Assembly (NCBI RefSeq): GCF_007970465.1
Contig: NZ_CP042429.1
Coordinates: 2,914,001 to 2,978,000, forward strand
DNA from: Corynebacterium nuruki S6-4
Lineage (GTDB): Bacteria > Actinomycetota > Actinomycetes > Mycobacteriales > Mycobacteriaceae
DNA length: 64,000 nucleotides
Direction of reading: 5' to 3'
Each line of letters opens with the position of its first letter. The first letter of the stretch is position 1. Below, in pieces: positions 50,322-59,007 of the stretch. Position numbers and translations under genes: made by a program. The notes under the pieces are model-generated. The model ran no database searches. It worked only from the letters and a program-made list of their open reading frames with translations, and was not told the origin of the DNA.

Positions 50322-51455
50322 ATGCCGATGTCCACCACCCCAGACCGTGTCTTTTCCCGCGTCGCCGCCCACATCCCCGCCCGCACCGCCGCCTGCGCCA
50401 CCGTCGCCGCCGTCGGGCTGGGGGCGGCCCCGGTCGTCCTGCCGACGGCTGCCGCCGCCACCGCCACCGGCCAGCAGACCTACAACTGCGCGATCACCGT
50501 CGACGAGAACCCGACCGAGCCCAGCTACATGGACCTCACCGCGAACGTCACCCTCAACCTGCCCGACCAGGTCAACCCGGGTGACCAGTTCTCCGTCGAC
50601 GGCAACTTCTCCGTGCAGCTCCCCGGCGAGATCGCCGGACTGTTCGCCGGGTACTTCCCGGTCGCACAGGTGACCTCGGACTCCCTGACCCTCCCGGTGA
50701 ACGTCGGTGGCCAGGACCAGCTGGTCGCCGCCTCCCGCATCGACAGCGGCAGGATCGACACCGGGCAGACCCCGCTCGTCTTCGGCGGCAACTTCAGCAC
50801 CGACCCGATCAGCGTGCCCGCGGACGCGCAGGGCGATGTGTCGTTCAGCATGCCGCGCAACGACAGCGTCCCGGCCATCTCCGAGGACGGGATGTCGGCG
50901 TTCACCGCCGTCCTCGTCGCCGAGGGCGGGCTGGTGCCCGGCTACGACAAGGGCACCGACCGGGTGTCCTGCTCCTCACCGTCCGGTGAGTCCTCGCCGA
51001 TCGGCTCCACCCCGATCGGCACCGGCGGGGGCGGGGGCGCCGCGGCTGGCGCAGCGGGTGCCGCCGGGGCCGCCGGTGCGGCCCGTGGGACCGGTGCGAC
51101 GCCCTCCACCGGTGGCGGGAACCGTGTCCAGGCTGCCCAGGGCGCCGGCGCGGCTGTCCCGGGGAAGGACGACAAGGACAACAAGGACAACAAGGACAAG
51201 AAGGACGACAACGCGAACAAGGACAACAAGGACAGTGCCGCCGCCGGGGACGGCTCGGCGGCCGACCGGGCACTGGCCGACCAGATGCGTCTGATGACGA
51301 TGAGCCAGGCCGCGAACGGTGACAACAAGGGTTCCTACATTCCCCGCGCGGCCGTCGCCTGGGGCGTGGTGGGCATCGTCGTGGCATCGGTCCTGTTCAC
51401 CGTCGTGACGAACCGGCGCACCCGTCGGCTGGAACAGAGCGTGGAGGACTTCTGA
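50322..51455 (+). CDS. Secreted, C-terminally anchored protein with a beta-rich domain
   Basis: 377 residues. A signal peptide (to about residue 47) is followed by a beta-strand-rich domain (53-210) beginning YNCAITVDENPTEPSYMDL and ending DRVSCSS, with two cysteines that could bridge its ends. It recalls DUF6801-type domains, but this is uncertain. Then come Gly/Ala-rich and Lys/Asp-rich repeats (KDNKDNKDKKDD), a membrane helix (AVAWGVVGIVVASVLFTVV) and a basic tail. GGAGGG lies eight bases before the ATG. The topology mirrors the smaller upstream protein. Confidence 0.78.
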   Translation: MPMSTTPDRVFSRVAAHIPARTAACATVAAVGLGAAPVVLPTAAAATATGQQTYNCAITVDENPTEPSYMDLTANVTLNLPDQVNPGDQFSVDGNFSVQLPGEIAGLFAGYFPVAQVTSDSLTLPVNVGGQDQLVAASRIDSGRIDTGQTPLVFGGNFSTDPISVPADAQGDVSFSMPRNDSVPAISEDGMSAFTAVLVAEGGLVPGYDKGTDRVSCSSPSGESSPIGSTPIGTGGGGGAAAGAAGAAGAAGAARGTGATPSTGGGNRVQAAQGAGAAVPGKDDKDNKDNKDKKDDNANKDNKDSAAAGDGSAADRALADQMRLMTMSQAANGDNKGSYIPRAAVAWGVVGIVVASVLFTVVTNRRTRRLEQSVEDF

Positions 51456-51576
51456 GGCGGCGTCCGGGACGACTGCTGAGGCGTCTTCTGGGACGAGTTC
51501 TGTGTGGGGGGCCGGGGACCACCCCCGGGCCGACCGTGAACGGCGCGGTCACCTGAGTACAGGGGAACTGACCCGC

Positions 51577-51582
51577 TAGGAT
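51577..51582 (+). promoter_or_regulatory. Candidate -10 box before the FHA-like gene
   Basis: TAGGAT lies 58 bases before the FHA-like start in a 184-base gap; no clear -35 is seen. The FHA-kinase pair may thus have its own promoter in addition to read-through. Confidence 0.35.
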
Positions 51583-51639
51583 CATTCAGGTTGATGCTCT
51601 CAAGACCTTCTGCCACACTCACAGAATCGAGGAATCCCT

Positions 51640-52368
51640 GTGAACCCGCCCCCGACCCGTCCGATGCCCGAGATCCCGGTCCAGCCGGGACAGATCATCA
51701 TCGACGATCTCATCGGACGCCGGGTCGCCCTCAACCAGCACCAGCGGATCACCCTGGGGCGGGCCGCGGACTTCCCGGTCGGGGAGGACGACGAGTTCAT
51801 GCACCGGCGGTTCCTCCAGTTCTGGGCGGACGGGACCACCTGGATGGTCACCAACCACGGTGGTCGGCTGACTGCGGGGATCCATCCACGGGCCGACACC
51901 TCCTTCAGCGAGATGCGGGTCGGGCCGGGCGCCAGTCTGCCGCTGCCGCTGGGGGAGTCGGCGGTCGTCTTCGGTACCTCCGACCGGACCTATGAACTGC
52001 ACCTGACCGTGGCACGGACGCTGCGTCCGCCGGAGGTCGGCGTCCCGCCGGTGGGCGGGGACTCCACCATCGGACAGTTCATGCCCAACGCCGAGCAGAC
52101 CCTGCTGCTGCAGGCGCTCGCCGGGCCGCTGGTGAAGAATCCCGGTGCCGGGATGGACGAGGTGCCGTCGGTCCGTGACCTCGAGGGCACACTCGGCTGG
52201 TCCCAGAAGAAGATCAACACGAAGATCGACTACCTGTGCCGGACCCTGGAGAACAACGGGCTCCCCGGGTTTTCCGCACGGTCCGGCAACGCGCCGACCC
52301 GCCGACTCGCCCTGGCCCGCTACGCCCTCGAGAACTACTGGTCGTTGACCCACCGCGGCGTCTTCTGA
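51640..52368 (+). CDS. FHA-like domain protein with C-terminal winged helix
   Basis: 242 residues, cytoplasmic. Residues 20-125 have FHA landmarks: Gly40-Arg41 (ITLGRAADF), His55 after a short loop (EFMHRRF) and Asn72-His-Gly (MVTNHGGR), with beta-rich spacing. FHA domains bind phosphothreonine, but the usual Ser before the His is not conserved, so binding needs testing. Residues 150-238 look like a winged helix (SVRDLEGTLGWSQKKINTKIDYLCRTLENNG). The GTG start has CGAGGA upstream. It is 63 bases before a Ser/Thr kinase gene, its likely partner. Confidence 0.75.
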   Translation: MNPPPTRPMPEIPVQPGQIIIDDLIGRRVALNQHQRITLGRAADFPVGEDDEFMHRRFLQFWADGTTWMVTNHGGRLTAGIHPRADTSFSEMRVGPGASLPLPLGESAVVFGTSDRTYELHLTVARTLRPPEVGVPPVGGDSTIGQFMPNAEQTLLLQALAGPLVKNPGAGMDEVPSVRDLEGTLGWSQKKINTKIDYLCRTLENNGLPGFSARSGNAPTRRLALARYALENYWSLTHRGVF

Positions 52369-52431
52369 CGGCGTCCCGCCGCAGTGAGACCGCAGTGAGA
52401 CGACAGAGAACGGAAGAGAGGACAGATCACC

Positions 52432-53982
52432 GTGACCCGACCCAGCGGCAGCCAGCCGACCCCCGGTGACCGGGGCTGGTCGGAGTTCACGGCGTACCTC
52501 CGCAGCAGACACGGGCTCACCGACCTGACCGAGATCGGCCACGGCGGCATGGGCCGGGTCTACCGGGCGTGGGACGACGGACTCGACCGGTGGGTCGCGG
52601 TGAAGGTGCTGCGACCCGAGGCGACGGGGACCGGGGTGCTGCCCCGGTTCCGTAACGAGGCGCGCCTGCTCGGTCAGCTCCACCACCCCGCCATCGTCGG
52701 GGTGCATTTCGCCGACGTGAGCCCGGACGGTGTCGCCTATTTCGGGATGGACTACGTCGAAGGCCGGGACCTGGGCAGCCTCCTCGACGAGCGCCGGCGC
52801 CGTGGCGCGCACTACTCGGTCGCGGAGACCGCGGACCTGCTCGGCTCGGTGGCCAGCGCCCTCGACGGCATCCACGACCTCACCCCGCAGGTCATCCACC
52901 GGGACATCAAGCCGGCGAACATCCTCGTGCCGGACCGGCCTCGGGCCTGGGCGCCGGCGATCCTCACCGACTTCGGCATCAGCATGTCCACCGACGACAC
53001 CCGCCTGACCTCCGCCGGTTTCCTCATCGGGACGGACCGGTACATGGCGCCCGAACAGTTCCGGCACGTCACCGACCCGGACGCCGGCCTGCAGGACGCC
53101 CCGGGGGCCTCCGTCGACCTCTACGCCTTCGCCCTCATCGCCTGGGAGATGCTCACCCTCACCCCGCTGCGGGACCGCATGGGACGCACCGAGTGGATCT
53201 ACGCACGGCGGGTCCCCGCCCTGGCGCCGGAATCCCTGGCGCCGGCCGACCGGCCGCGGGCGGCGGAGCTGTCCGCGGTCTTCGCCCGGGCACTGGCCGA
53301 TGACCCCGCCCACCGGTACCCGACGGCGTCCGGATTCCTGGACGCCCTCACCGGTCGGAGCCGCGGGTCACAGGCCACCGCACCGGCCCGGACCCGGATG
53401 CAGCCACCGATGCAGGCGCCGGCTCCGGTGCAGGCGCCGGTATCCCGGCCCGCCGCGGCCCGCCCGGCCACGGCGGGGCAGACCGGGACCGGGAGGAAAC
53501 CGCACCGGGGACTGCTCACCGCCGTCGTTGCCGTCCTGCTCGTGGTCATTGTCGTCCTCGCCGGACTCGTCGTCACCGACAAACTCCGGAACCCCGCCTG
53601 GTCCGGAGCCGAGGCGACGATGGCCAAGGCGTTCCCGGACCTGCTGCCCGACCGGGAGAACGGGAGCGGGTGGCGCGGGATGACCTGCAGCGGGGTGACC
53701 CCGGACCCCGGCCAGCAGGCGAGGATCAACTGTTCCGGCGCCGACCTCAGCCTGGTCGTCGCCGACTTCGGGGACTCCGGCACCCGTGACCGCTTCGGAT
53801 CCGGCGAGGACCTGGTGGACCTGAGCAACGGTCAGTGTTCGGTCCGGACCGGCCGGGTCGCGCAGTCCGGCAACGGGTTCGCCTATGTCTCCCTGCCGCA
53901 GGACGGCGCCCTGGACCGTTACTCGCTCCTGTTGAGCGGGGACGGCGCCCAGGACGATGTGCGGGCGATGCCGGTCTGCTGA
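52432..53982 (+). CDS. Transmembrane serine/threonine protein kinase
   Basis: 516 residues. The kinase domain (about 31-310) has the glycine loop GHGGMGRVYRA, Lys58 (VAVK), HRDIKPAN (His156-Asp158), DFG (180-182) and YMAPEQF, all intact. A Pro/Gln-rich juxtamembrane linker leads to one membrane helix (361-382). The outer domain (383-516) has four cysteines (MTCSG, INCSG, GQCSV, MPVC) that could form two disulfides. It has no PASTA repeats, so it is not PknB. It resembles Hanks-type PknA/D receptors in plan. The FHA-like gene precedes it. Confidence 0.93.
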   Translation: MTRPSGSQPTPGDRGWSEFTAYLRSRHGLTDLTEIGHGGMGRVYRAWDDGLDRWVAVKVLRPEATGTGVLPRFRNEARLLGQLHHPAIVGVHFADVSPDGVAYFGMDYVEGRDLGSLLDERRRRGAHYSVAETADLLGSVASALDGIHDLTPQVIHRDIKPANILVPDRPRAWAPAILTDFGISMSTDDTRLTSAGFLIGTDRYMAPEQFRHVTDPDAGLQDAPGASVDLYAFALIAWEMLTLTPLRDRMGRTEWIYARRVPALAPESLAPADRPRAAELSAVFARALADDPAHRYPTASGFLDALTGRSRGSQATAPARTRMQPPMQAPAPVQAPVSRPAAARPATAGQTGTGRKPHRGLLTAVVAVLLVVIVVLAGLVVTDKLRNPAWSGAEATMAKAFPDLLPDRENGSGWRGMTCSGVTPDPGQQARINCSGADLSLVVADFGDSGTRDRFGSGEDLVDLSNGQCSVRTGRVAQSGNGFAYVSLPQDGALDRYSLLLSGDGAQDDVRAMPVC

Positions 53983-54096
53983 GAGACCGCCAGGGTTTTC
54001 AGGGGACCGTGCAGAGGTTCCCCGCCTCCTGCCAGGCACATGCGTTAGGGTTCACTACTGGAACCATCCCCGATGAGTGAGGACGCGACAACACTG

Positions 54097-54987
54097 ATGG
54101 CCAACTACGACCTGTACACCGAGCTGGATCTCGACAAGGACATGCCGCCGGCGGAGATCGCCGCGCTGCTCGACGGGAAAATCGACGACTTCCGGTCCCG
54201 TGGCTACCCGGAGCATTCCCCGGAGGTGGACCAGCTGTCGACGGCCCGCTCGATTCTCGGCGACCCGTACAAGCGGGACGTGTACGAGAGCGCCCTCTAC
54301 GGCGGGGATGACACGGTCGTCGATGTCGTCTGGCTGCACAATCTCGCGGACACCACCTTCCCGCCCACGCCGGACGCCGCCACGACCGACGGTCCCTCCA
54401 CCGCGGAGACCCGGAAGACCTCCGTCTCCGACCTCGCCGCGTCCGCTGACGCTGCCGGCGCGACCGACGTCAACGACGCGGACGGTGCTCACAGCGCCGG
54501 CGACCGGACGGCCGGGGGAGCGCACACCGCCCCGGACGGGACGGACGCGTCGGCGTCGGGCGCCGCGACGGGCGGGAGCCCGTGGTCGCCGTCGGACGGT
54601 CCCGCCACACCCGGCGCCTACGGTCCCGGACCGTACGCCGGAAGTTTCGGCCAGCCGGGTCAGGCGGGCCGGCCGGGTCTGAACCAGGCGCCGAACTACG
54701 GCCGGCCGGGCGCCCCGTCGGCTGCCGCCGCGTCGATGAACCTCAGTGTCGCCGGGCGGACCCGGTCCGAGTCCAAGACCTACCTCGTCTGCCTGGCCAT
54801 CATGGTGCTGGGCATGATCTACCCGCTGATCGTGCTGTTCACCGGCGACAACGACAGTGACGGCGTGTACAGCATCCTCAAGGCCACCATGTTCGCCGTC
54901 GCCCACGCCGTGGCCTGGGTCGGCATCGCCGAAGTCATCTGGGGCGTCCGGCGCATCGCGTACCCGGCCCGCGACGACGACAAATAG
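54097..54987 (+). CDS. J-like N-terminal membrane protein (paralog 3)
   Basis: 296 residues. Residues 1-65 (MANYDLYTELDLDKDMPPAEIAALLDGKIDDF...LSTARSILGDPYKRDVYESAL) match the J-like regions of the 34560 and 36640 proteins and again lack HPD. A helix DTVVDVVWLHNLAD follows, then a long Ala/Asp/Gly/Pro-rich linker. Two C-terminal helices (TYLVCLAIMVLGMIYPLIVLF and MFAVAHAVAWVGIAEVIWGV) replace the single helix and outer domain of the paralogs. The start is set by alignment to the paralogs; ATG 54073 is an alternative. It follows the kinase by 114 bases. Confidence 0.75.
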   Translation: MANYDLYTELDLDKDMPPAEIAALLDGKIDDFRSRGYPEHSPEVDQLSTARSILGDPYKRDVYESALYGGDDTVVDVVWLHNLADTTFPPTPDAATTDGPSTAETRKTSVSDLAASADAAGATDVNDADGAHSAGDRTAGGAHTAPDGTDASASGAATGGSPWSPSDGPATPGAYGPGPYAGSFGQPGQAGRPGLNQAPNYGRPGAPSAAAASMNLSVAGRTRSESKTYLVCLAIMVLGMIYPLIVLFTGDNDSDGVYSILKATMFAVAHAVAWVGIAEVIWGVRRIAYPARDDDK

Positions 54988-55046
54988 TCCCTGCCTCACC
55001 CGACTTCACCCCACCTCACCTCACCCTCCGGAGGAGCATCCATTCC

Positions 55047-55898
55047 ATGACCGATCCCGCAGCGTCCGATCCCGCGTCCCACCAGGGTCGTTGGAGCCAC
55101 CGGGACATTCCCGCGAACGCCGCCGTCCCACCGTCGCAGGGGGCACCCGCACCCGCCGCGCCGCAGCCCGGCGGTCCCCGGGCCGTGCTCGCGGTCCTGA
55201 CCACCCCGCTCATCACCGCAGGGCTGGCCGCCGTCCTGCTCGTCCTGTCCGTCGTCGCCTTCGCCGTGAAGTGGTTGACCGCGGACTTCTCACTGCCGCT
55301 GGGACCGCAGACCCTGTCGCTGTCCTCGACGGTCAACGGGTTCGGCATGCAGAAGCTGTCCGGTGACCTCGGCTCCGATTCCGCACTGTCCGGGCAGTAC
55401 CTCGCCTTCGCACTCGTGACTCTGGTCCTGCTGGCCGTCGGCGCGGTGCTGGTGCTGCTGGTACCCCGGCTGCGCAAGATCGGGGCCCTGGTCGTCGCGG
55501 TCGGCGGCGCGGTCGAACTCGTCTACGGTCTGCTCATCGCCGTCGGCGTGCTGGGGATGGACAAGAGCGACGTTCTCGGCGATGACCTGGACAGCCTGCG
55601 GTCACTGTCGCCGCAACTGGCGCAGCAGATCGAGGACGCGTTCTCCTTCGGTACCTCCGCGGGGCCGTGGATCGCGGTCGTGGTCGGTGTTCTCGCGGTC
55701 GCCCTCGGCGTCCTGTTCCTCATCGGTGCGCCCGGTCCGCTGCTTCCGGCCCGGCCGGTTCAGCAGGGCCAGCCCGGCCAGCCCGGCCAGCAGGGCCAGC
55801 AGGGGATTCCCGGCCAGCCGTTCCCCGGTGGCGCCGCACCGCAGTTCCCGCAGCCGGACTCCGGTGAGGGGCGCTGGAGCGGCGACCGGCCGCAGTAG
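55047..55898 (+). CDS. Four-helix membrane protein with Gly-x-y-like tail
   Basis: 283 residues. A Pro/Ala-rich N-terminus, four membrane helices (LITAGLAAVLLVLSVVAFAV, YLAFALVTLVLLAVGAVLVLL, IGALVVAVGGAVELVYGLLI, WIAVVVGVLAVALGVLFLIG) with one large loop between helices one and two, then a short collagen-like tail rich in GQPGQQGQQG triplets. GGAGGAG lies upstream. It follows paralog 3 by 59 bases and may be the last gene of the kinase group. The family is unknown. Confidence 0.72.
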   Translation: MTDPAASDPASHQGRWSHRDIPANAAVPPSQGAPAPAAPQPGGPRAVLAVLTTPLITAGLAAVLLVLSVVAFAVKWLTADFSLPLGPQTLSLSSTVNGFGMQKLSGDLGSDSALSGQYLAFALVTLVLLAVGAVLVLLVPRLRKIGALVVAVGGAVELVYGLLIAVGVLGMDKSDVLGDDLDSLRSLSPQLAQQIEDAFSFGTSAGPWIAVVVGVLAVALGVLFLIGAPGPLLPARPVQQGQPGQPGQQGQQGIPGQPFPGGAAPQFPQPDSGEGRWSGDRPQ

Positions 55899-55909
55899 CG
55901 GTCCGCCCG

Positions 55910-57694
55910 CTACGCCGGGTGCCCGGTGGGCCGGGCAGTCCGGGCGGTCCTGACCGTCGCGGCCAGCTGCCGGATCTCCTCGTCGGTGACTTCCCGGTGC
56001 CCGGCAGCGGTGCAGAAGTCCAGCAGCGAGTACCCCGCACGCTGGATCTCCAGGTGATGGGGCCAGTGCTCCGCGGCGTACTCCGGCGCGTTGTAGGCCA
56101 CCGACTGTGCGGCACGTCGCTCACTGAGCAGTTCGTACTGCAGATCGCGGCGCTCGGCGAGGGCGTCCCGCGGCGTCGATGAGGTGAGGAGCCGCCCGAG
56201 CGGGGCGCCCATCGCCCCGACACTGCGTCCGACGAGACGCTGACTGTGCTTGATCTCGGTGTCCCTCAGGAAGAACAGCCACAGGCCGCCGATGCAGAAG
56301 AGCACGGCGATGACGACCTCCGCGGTCCGGGAGAACACCACCTCGCTCAACGGCAGGTGCATTGAGCCGCCCATCATCAACGCCAGCGGGGTGGTGACGA
56401 TGACGGTGAAGGCGTAGCTCTTCACCACGAAGACCTCGGCGAAGAACTGGCAGAAGGCCAGTGCGGCGAGCAGTCCCCAGGTGTGCAGACCCAGTGCGTG
56501 GAACAGCGAGAACAGGGCGATGCCGAACACCGAGCCGATGAGACGGTGGATGCCCCGGATGGTGCCGGGTTTACGGTCCGGACCCCACTGCAGCACCAGC
56601 ATGGCCGACACGACCGCCCAGTCCGGCCGGTCGAAGCCCAGCGCGATGCCCACGACCCCGGCGAGCAGGCAGGACACCAGCACCTTCACCGCGGTCATGG
56701 TGGCATGGGAGTAGAGCGTCAGCGACCGGTAGATCCGGTAGCGGATCGACGGGCGTGCCAGCGGGATCGACAGCCGGTTGAGGTCGATGTAGCTGGGGAT
56801 GTCAGTGACCTCCTCGGCACCGCTGCCGTCGACACCGTCGGTGGCGTCCGCGGTGCGTCGGGACCTGCTGCGGTGGTACTCGGCCAGTTTCACCTGGGCG
56901 GCGAGGGTGCGGTGGGCCAGCTCGTCCTGCACGGTGCCGACGGTCTCGCCGCCGCGGATGATCCCGGCGTCCGCCAGGGTGAACCAGGCACCCGTCAGGG
57001 CCGACTCGACCTGGTGGGTGCGGGCCACGGTGGGCGAGGGGGTGGCGGTGTAGGAGGCGACGAGGCGTTCGAGGTTCTCCACGGCCGCCGTCTCCGGCCG
57101 GTGCCGGCCCCAGAGGGCGGGGACCATACCGATGATCATGGCGGAGATACCGCCGACCGCGGCCCACACACCGACCTCGACCGGGTTCATGCCCTGCTTG
57201 GCGACCATGGTCGCACCGCCGGAGGCCATGACGATGAAGAAGCCGCCGGGCGGCGGCAGGCGCAGCGCATTCTGGACGAAGGCGACCACCACGGCGATGG
57301 CGGTGGTGTACAGGGCGATGAGGAGCATCCACCAGTCGGTGCCGCCGGCCTCGATCTGCGGCCACACCACCGAGCCGACGAAGGCGCCCGCCATCTGGCC
57401 GACAGCGAGGCAGAGGGCGGCGTAGCCCATGACCCGCCAGCGGGTGCGGAACGGCAGCCCCTCACCGTAGATGACGGTGAAACCACCCGAGGCGATGAGC
57501 AGCATCTCGGTCTCGTGACCGAGCGCGAGGACGACGCTGGCCGGCAGGACGACCGCGAGTGCGGCGCGCAGGGCACCGGGCCAGCGCGGTCCGGGGGAGT
57601 TCACCGCGATGAGCAGCTGCCACCAGCTGGGGTAGGCGGGTGGCTGTTCGGCGGAGGGGGCGGGCTGGGATGGTGGGGTGGTCGGGCTGGTCAC
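55910..57694 (-). CDS. FUSC-family membrane protein
   Basis: 594 residues with two blocks of about five or six helices around a ~150-residue cytoplasmic region, the FUSC/aromatic acid exporter plan (fusaric acid resistance-like). LRAALAVVLPASVVLALG opens block one; VVSAMLVLQWGPDRKPGTIRGIHRLIGSVFGIAL is the hallmark of block two. The GTG start is six bases after a perfect TATAAT on the minus strand. The transported compound is unknown; aromatic acids are typical for the family. Confidence 0.87.
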   Translation of the reverse strand: MTSPTTPPSQPAPSAEQPPAYPSWWQLLIAVNSPGPRWPGALRAALAVVLPASVVLALGHETEMLLIASGGFTVIYGEGLPFRTRWRVMGYAALCLAVGQMAGAFVGSVVWPQIEAGGTDWWMLLIALYTTAIAVVVAFVQNALRLPPPGGFFIVMASGGATMVAKQGMNPVEVGVWAAVGGISAMIIGMVPALWGRHRPETAAVENLERLVASYTATPSPTVARTHQVESALTGAWFTLADAGIIRGGETVGTVQDELAHRTLAAQVKLAEYHRSRSRRTADATDGVDGSGAEEVTDIPSYIDLNRLSIPLARPSIRYRIYRSLTLYSHATMTAVKVLVSCLLAGVVGIALGFDRPDWAVVSAMLVLQWGPDRKPGTIRGIHRLIGSVFGIALFSLFHALGLHTWGLLAALAFCQFFAEVFVVKSYAFTVIVTTPLALMMGGSMHLPLSEVVFSRTAEVVIAVLFCIGGLWLFFLRDTEIKHSQRLVGRSVGAMGAPLGRLLTSSTPRDALAERRDLQYELLSERRAAQSVAYNAPEYAAEHWPHHLEIQRAGYSLLDFCTAAGHREVTDEEIRQLAATVRTARTARPTGHPA

Positions 57695-57700
57695 CGATCA

Positions 57701-57737
57701 ATTATAGGCCCCGCTGATTTGTGTCGGTGAGTACGGT
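57701..57737. promoter_or_regulatory. Back-to-back leaderless promoters of the FUSC and MFS genes
   Basis: On the minus strand TATAAT (57706-57701) ends six bases before the FUSC GTG. On the plus strand TACGGT (57732-57737) ends seven bases before the GTG at 57745. No Shine-Dalgarno sequence precedes either start. ACCGATCAA, the half-site of the palindrome at 43302, overlaps the FUSC -10. Confidence 0.55.
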
Positions 57738-57744
57738 AAGGACA

Positions 57745-59007
57745 GTGTCCACCCCTCATCTGTCCCGCCCGCCGCTGCCGGGGGTACTGGCCGGGGCACT
57801 GTTCCTCGGCCTGGTGCTCCTGGCCCTCAACCTCCGCAGCCCGCTGACCACCCTGCCGCCGGTCATCGACCGGATCCGGGAGGACACCGGCTTGAGCGAC
57901 GGCGGGGCCGGCATGCTGACCTCGGTGCCCGTCCTGTGCTTCGGGCTGCTGGCCTGGCCGGCGTCGCTGCTCATCCGCCGCACCGGCATCGACCGGGCGG
58001 TGGTCGTCACCCTCCTCGGCGCCGCCGCGGGGATCGTCATCCGCTCCGTCGGGGGTGTACCGGGACTGTTCGTCGGCATGGTCGTCACCGGGGTGTTCCT
58101 GACCGTCGGCAACACCGTCGCCCTGCTGGTCATCGGCCGGGACTTCGCCGCGCACCTCGGGGCGGTGAACGGGGCGTACACCGCGTCGCTCAACGTCGGC
58201 ACCATGCTGACCTCGGCACTGACCGCGCCGCTGGCGGGACTGTGGGGGTGGCGCGGGGCGGCCGGCTCCTGGGCGGCGCTCGCACTGACCGCCGCACTGC
58301 TGTGGTGGGCGGTCTCGTCGTGGCGCTCGCGGGTCGTCGCGGTGACGGCCCCGGCGGTCCCGGGGAAGATTCCGGAGCGGATTCCGGACGCCGCGGCGCA
58401 GCCGACGGAGGGGCAGTGCACCACGGTCGGCCGGACGCCGTCGCGGCGTCCTTACGTGTGGTTGCTCGCCGGGGTGCTTGCCCTGCACCTGTTCATCTAC
58501 TACGCGCTGACGACCTGGCTGCCATCGATCATGGCGGACCGCCTCGGCATGGGCGCGGAATCAGCCGGTGCCGCGGCCTCGACCTTCCAGATCCTCGCGC
58601 TGCTCGGCGCCTTCGGTTCCCCGGTGGTGGCCCGCCTGATGCGGCAGGAGACACTGCTGGTCCTGCTGGCGGTGCTGTGGACCGTCACCGCGGTGGGGAT
58701 GCTCACCGCCCCCGCCCTCTGGCCGGTGTGGTGCGTCTCCGGCGGCATCGCCCAGGGCGGGGTGTTCACCGTCGTCTTCACCCTCATCGTCTCGCGGTCG
58801 CGGGACGCCGACGACAACCGCCGGACCTCCACCCTGGTGCAGGGCTGGGCCTACACACTGTCCGCCGTGGGCCCGGTGCTCACCGGTCAGCTGCACGAGA
58901 GCAGTGGCGGCTGGGTGGTGCCGTTGACCCTCGTCAGCGTGCTCGCCGCCGCGCTCATCGCGGTGGCGGTGGTGCTCCGGACCGCCGGGACGGTCAGAAC
59001 TTCGTGA
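57745..59007 (+). CDS. MFS transporter, CynX/NimT type
   Basis: A 420-residue twelve-helix major facilitator. LNLRSPLTTLPPVIDRIREDTGLSDGGAGMLTSVPVLCFGL is the cyanate/nitroimidazole (CynX/NimT) family N-terminal signature. GTG 57745 is chosen because of the -10 box just upstream; GTGs at 57721 and 57727 are in frame. The central loop (~205-235) is Pro/Arg-rich. The substrate is unknown. It diverges from the FUSC gene, so both may respond to the same compound. Its end overlaps the next, converging gene by 14 bases. Confidence 0.83.
   Translation: MSTPHLSRPPLPGVLAGALFLGLVLLALNLRSPLTTLPPVIDRIREDTGLSDGGAGMLTSVPVLCFGLLAWPASLLIRRTGIDRAVVVTLLGAAAGIVIRSVGGVPGLFVGMVVTGVFLTVGNTVALLVIGRDFAAHLGAVNGAYTASLNVGTMLTSALTAPLAGLWGWRGAAGSWAALALTAALLWWAVSSWRSRVVAVTAPAVPGKIPERIPDAAAQPTEGQCTTVGRTPSRRPYVWLLAGVLALHLFIYYALTTWLPSIMADRLGMGAESAGAAASTFQILALLGAFGSPVVARLMRQETLLVLLAVLWTVTAVGMLTAPALWPVWCVSGGIAQGGVFTVVFTLIVSRSRDADDNRRTSTLVQGWAYTLSAVGPVLTGQLHESSGGWVVPLTLVSVLAAALIAVAVVLRTAGTVRTS

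Noticed and set aside
52432..53982. PknB (penicillin-binding and kinase-associated) identity for the kinase
   Set aside because: The outer domain has four cysteines and no PASTA repeats, and the neighbours are not the rodA-pbpA-pstP cluster.
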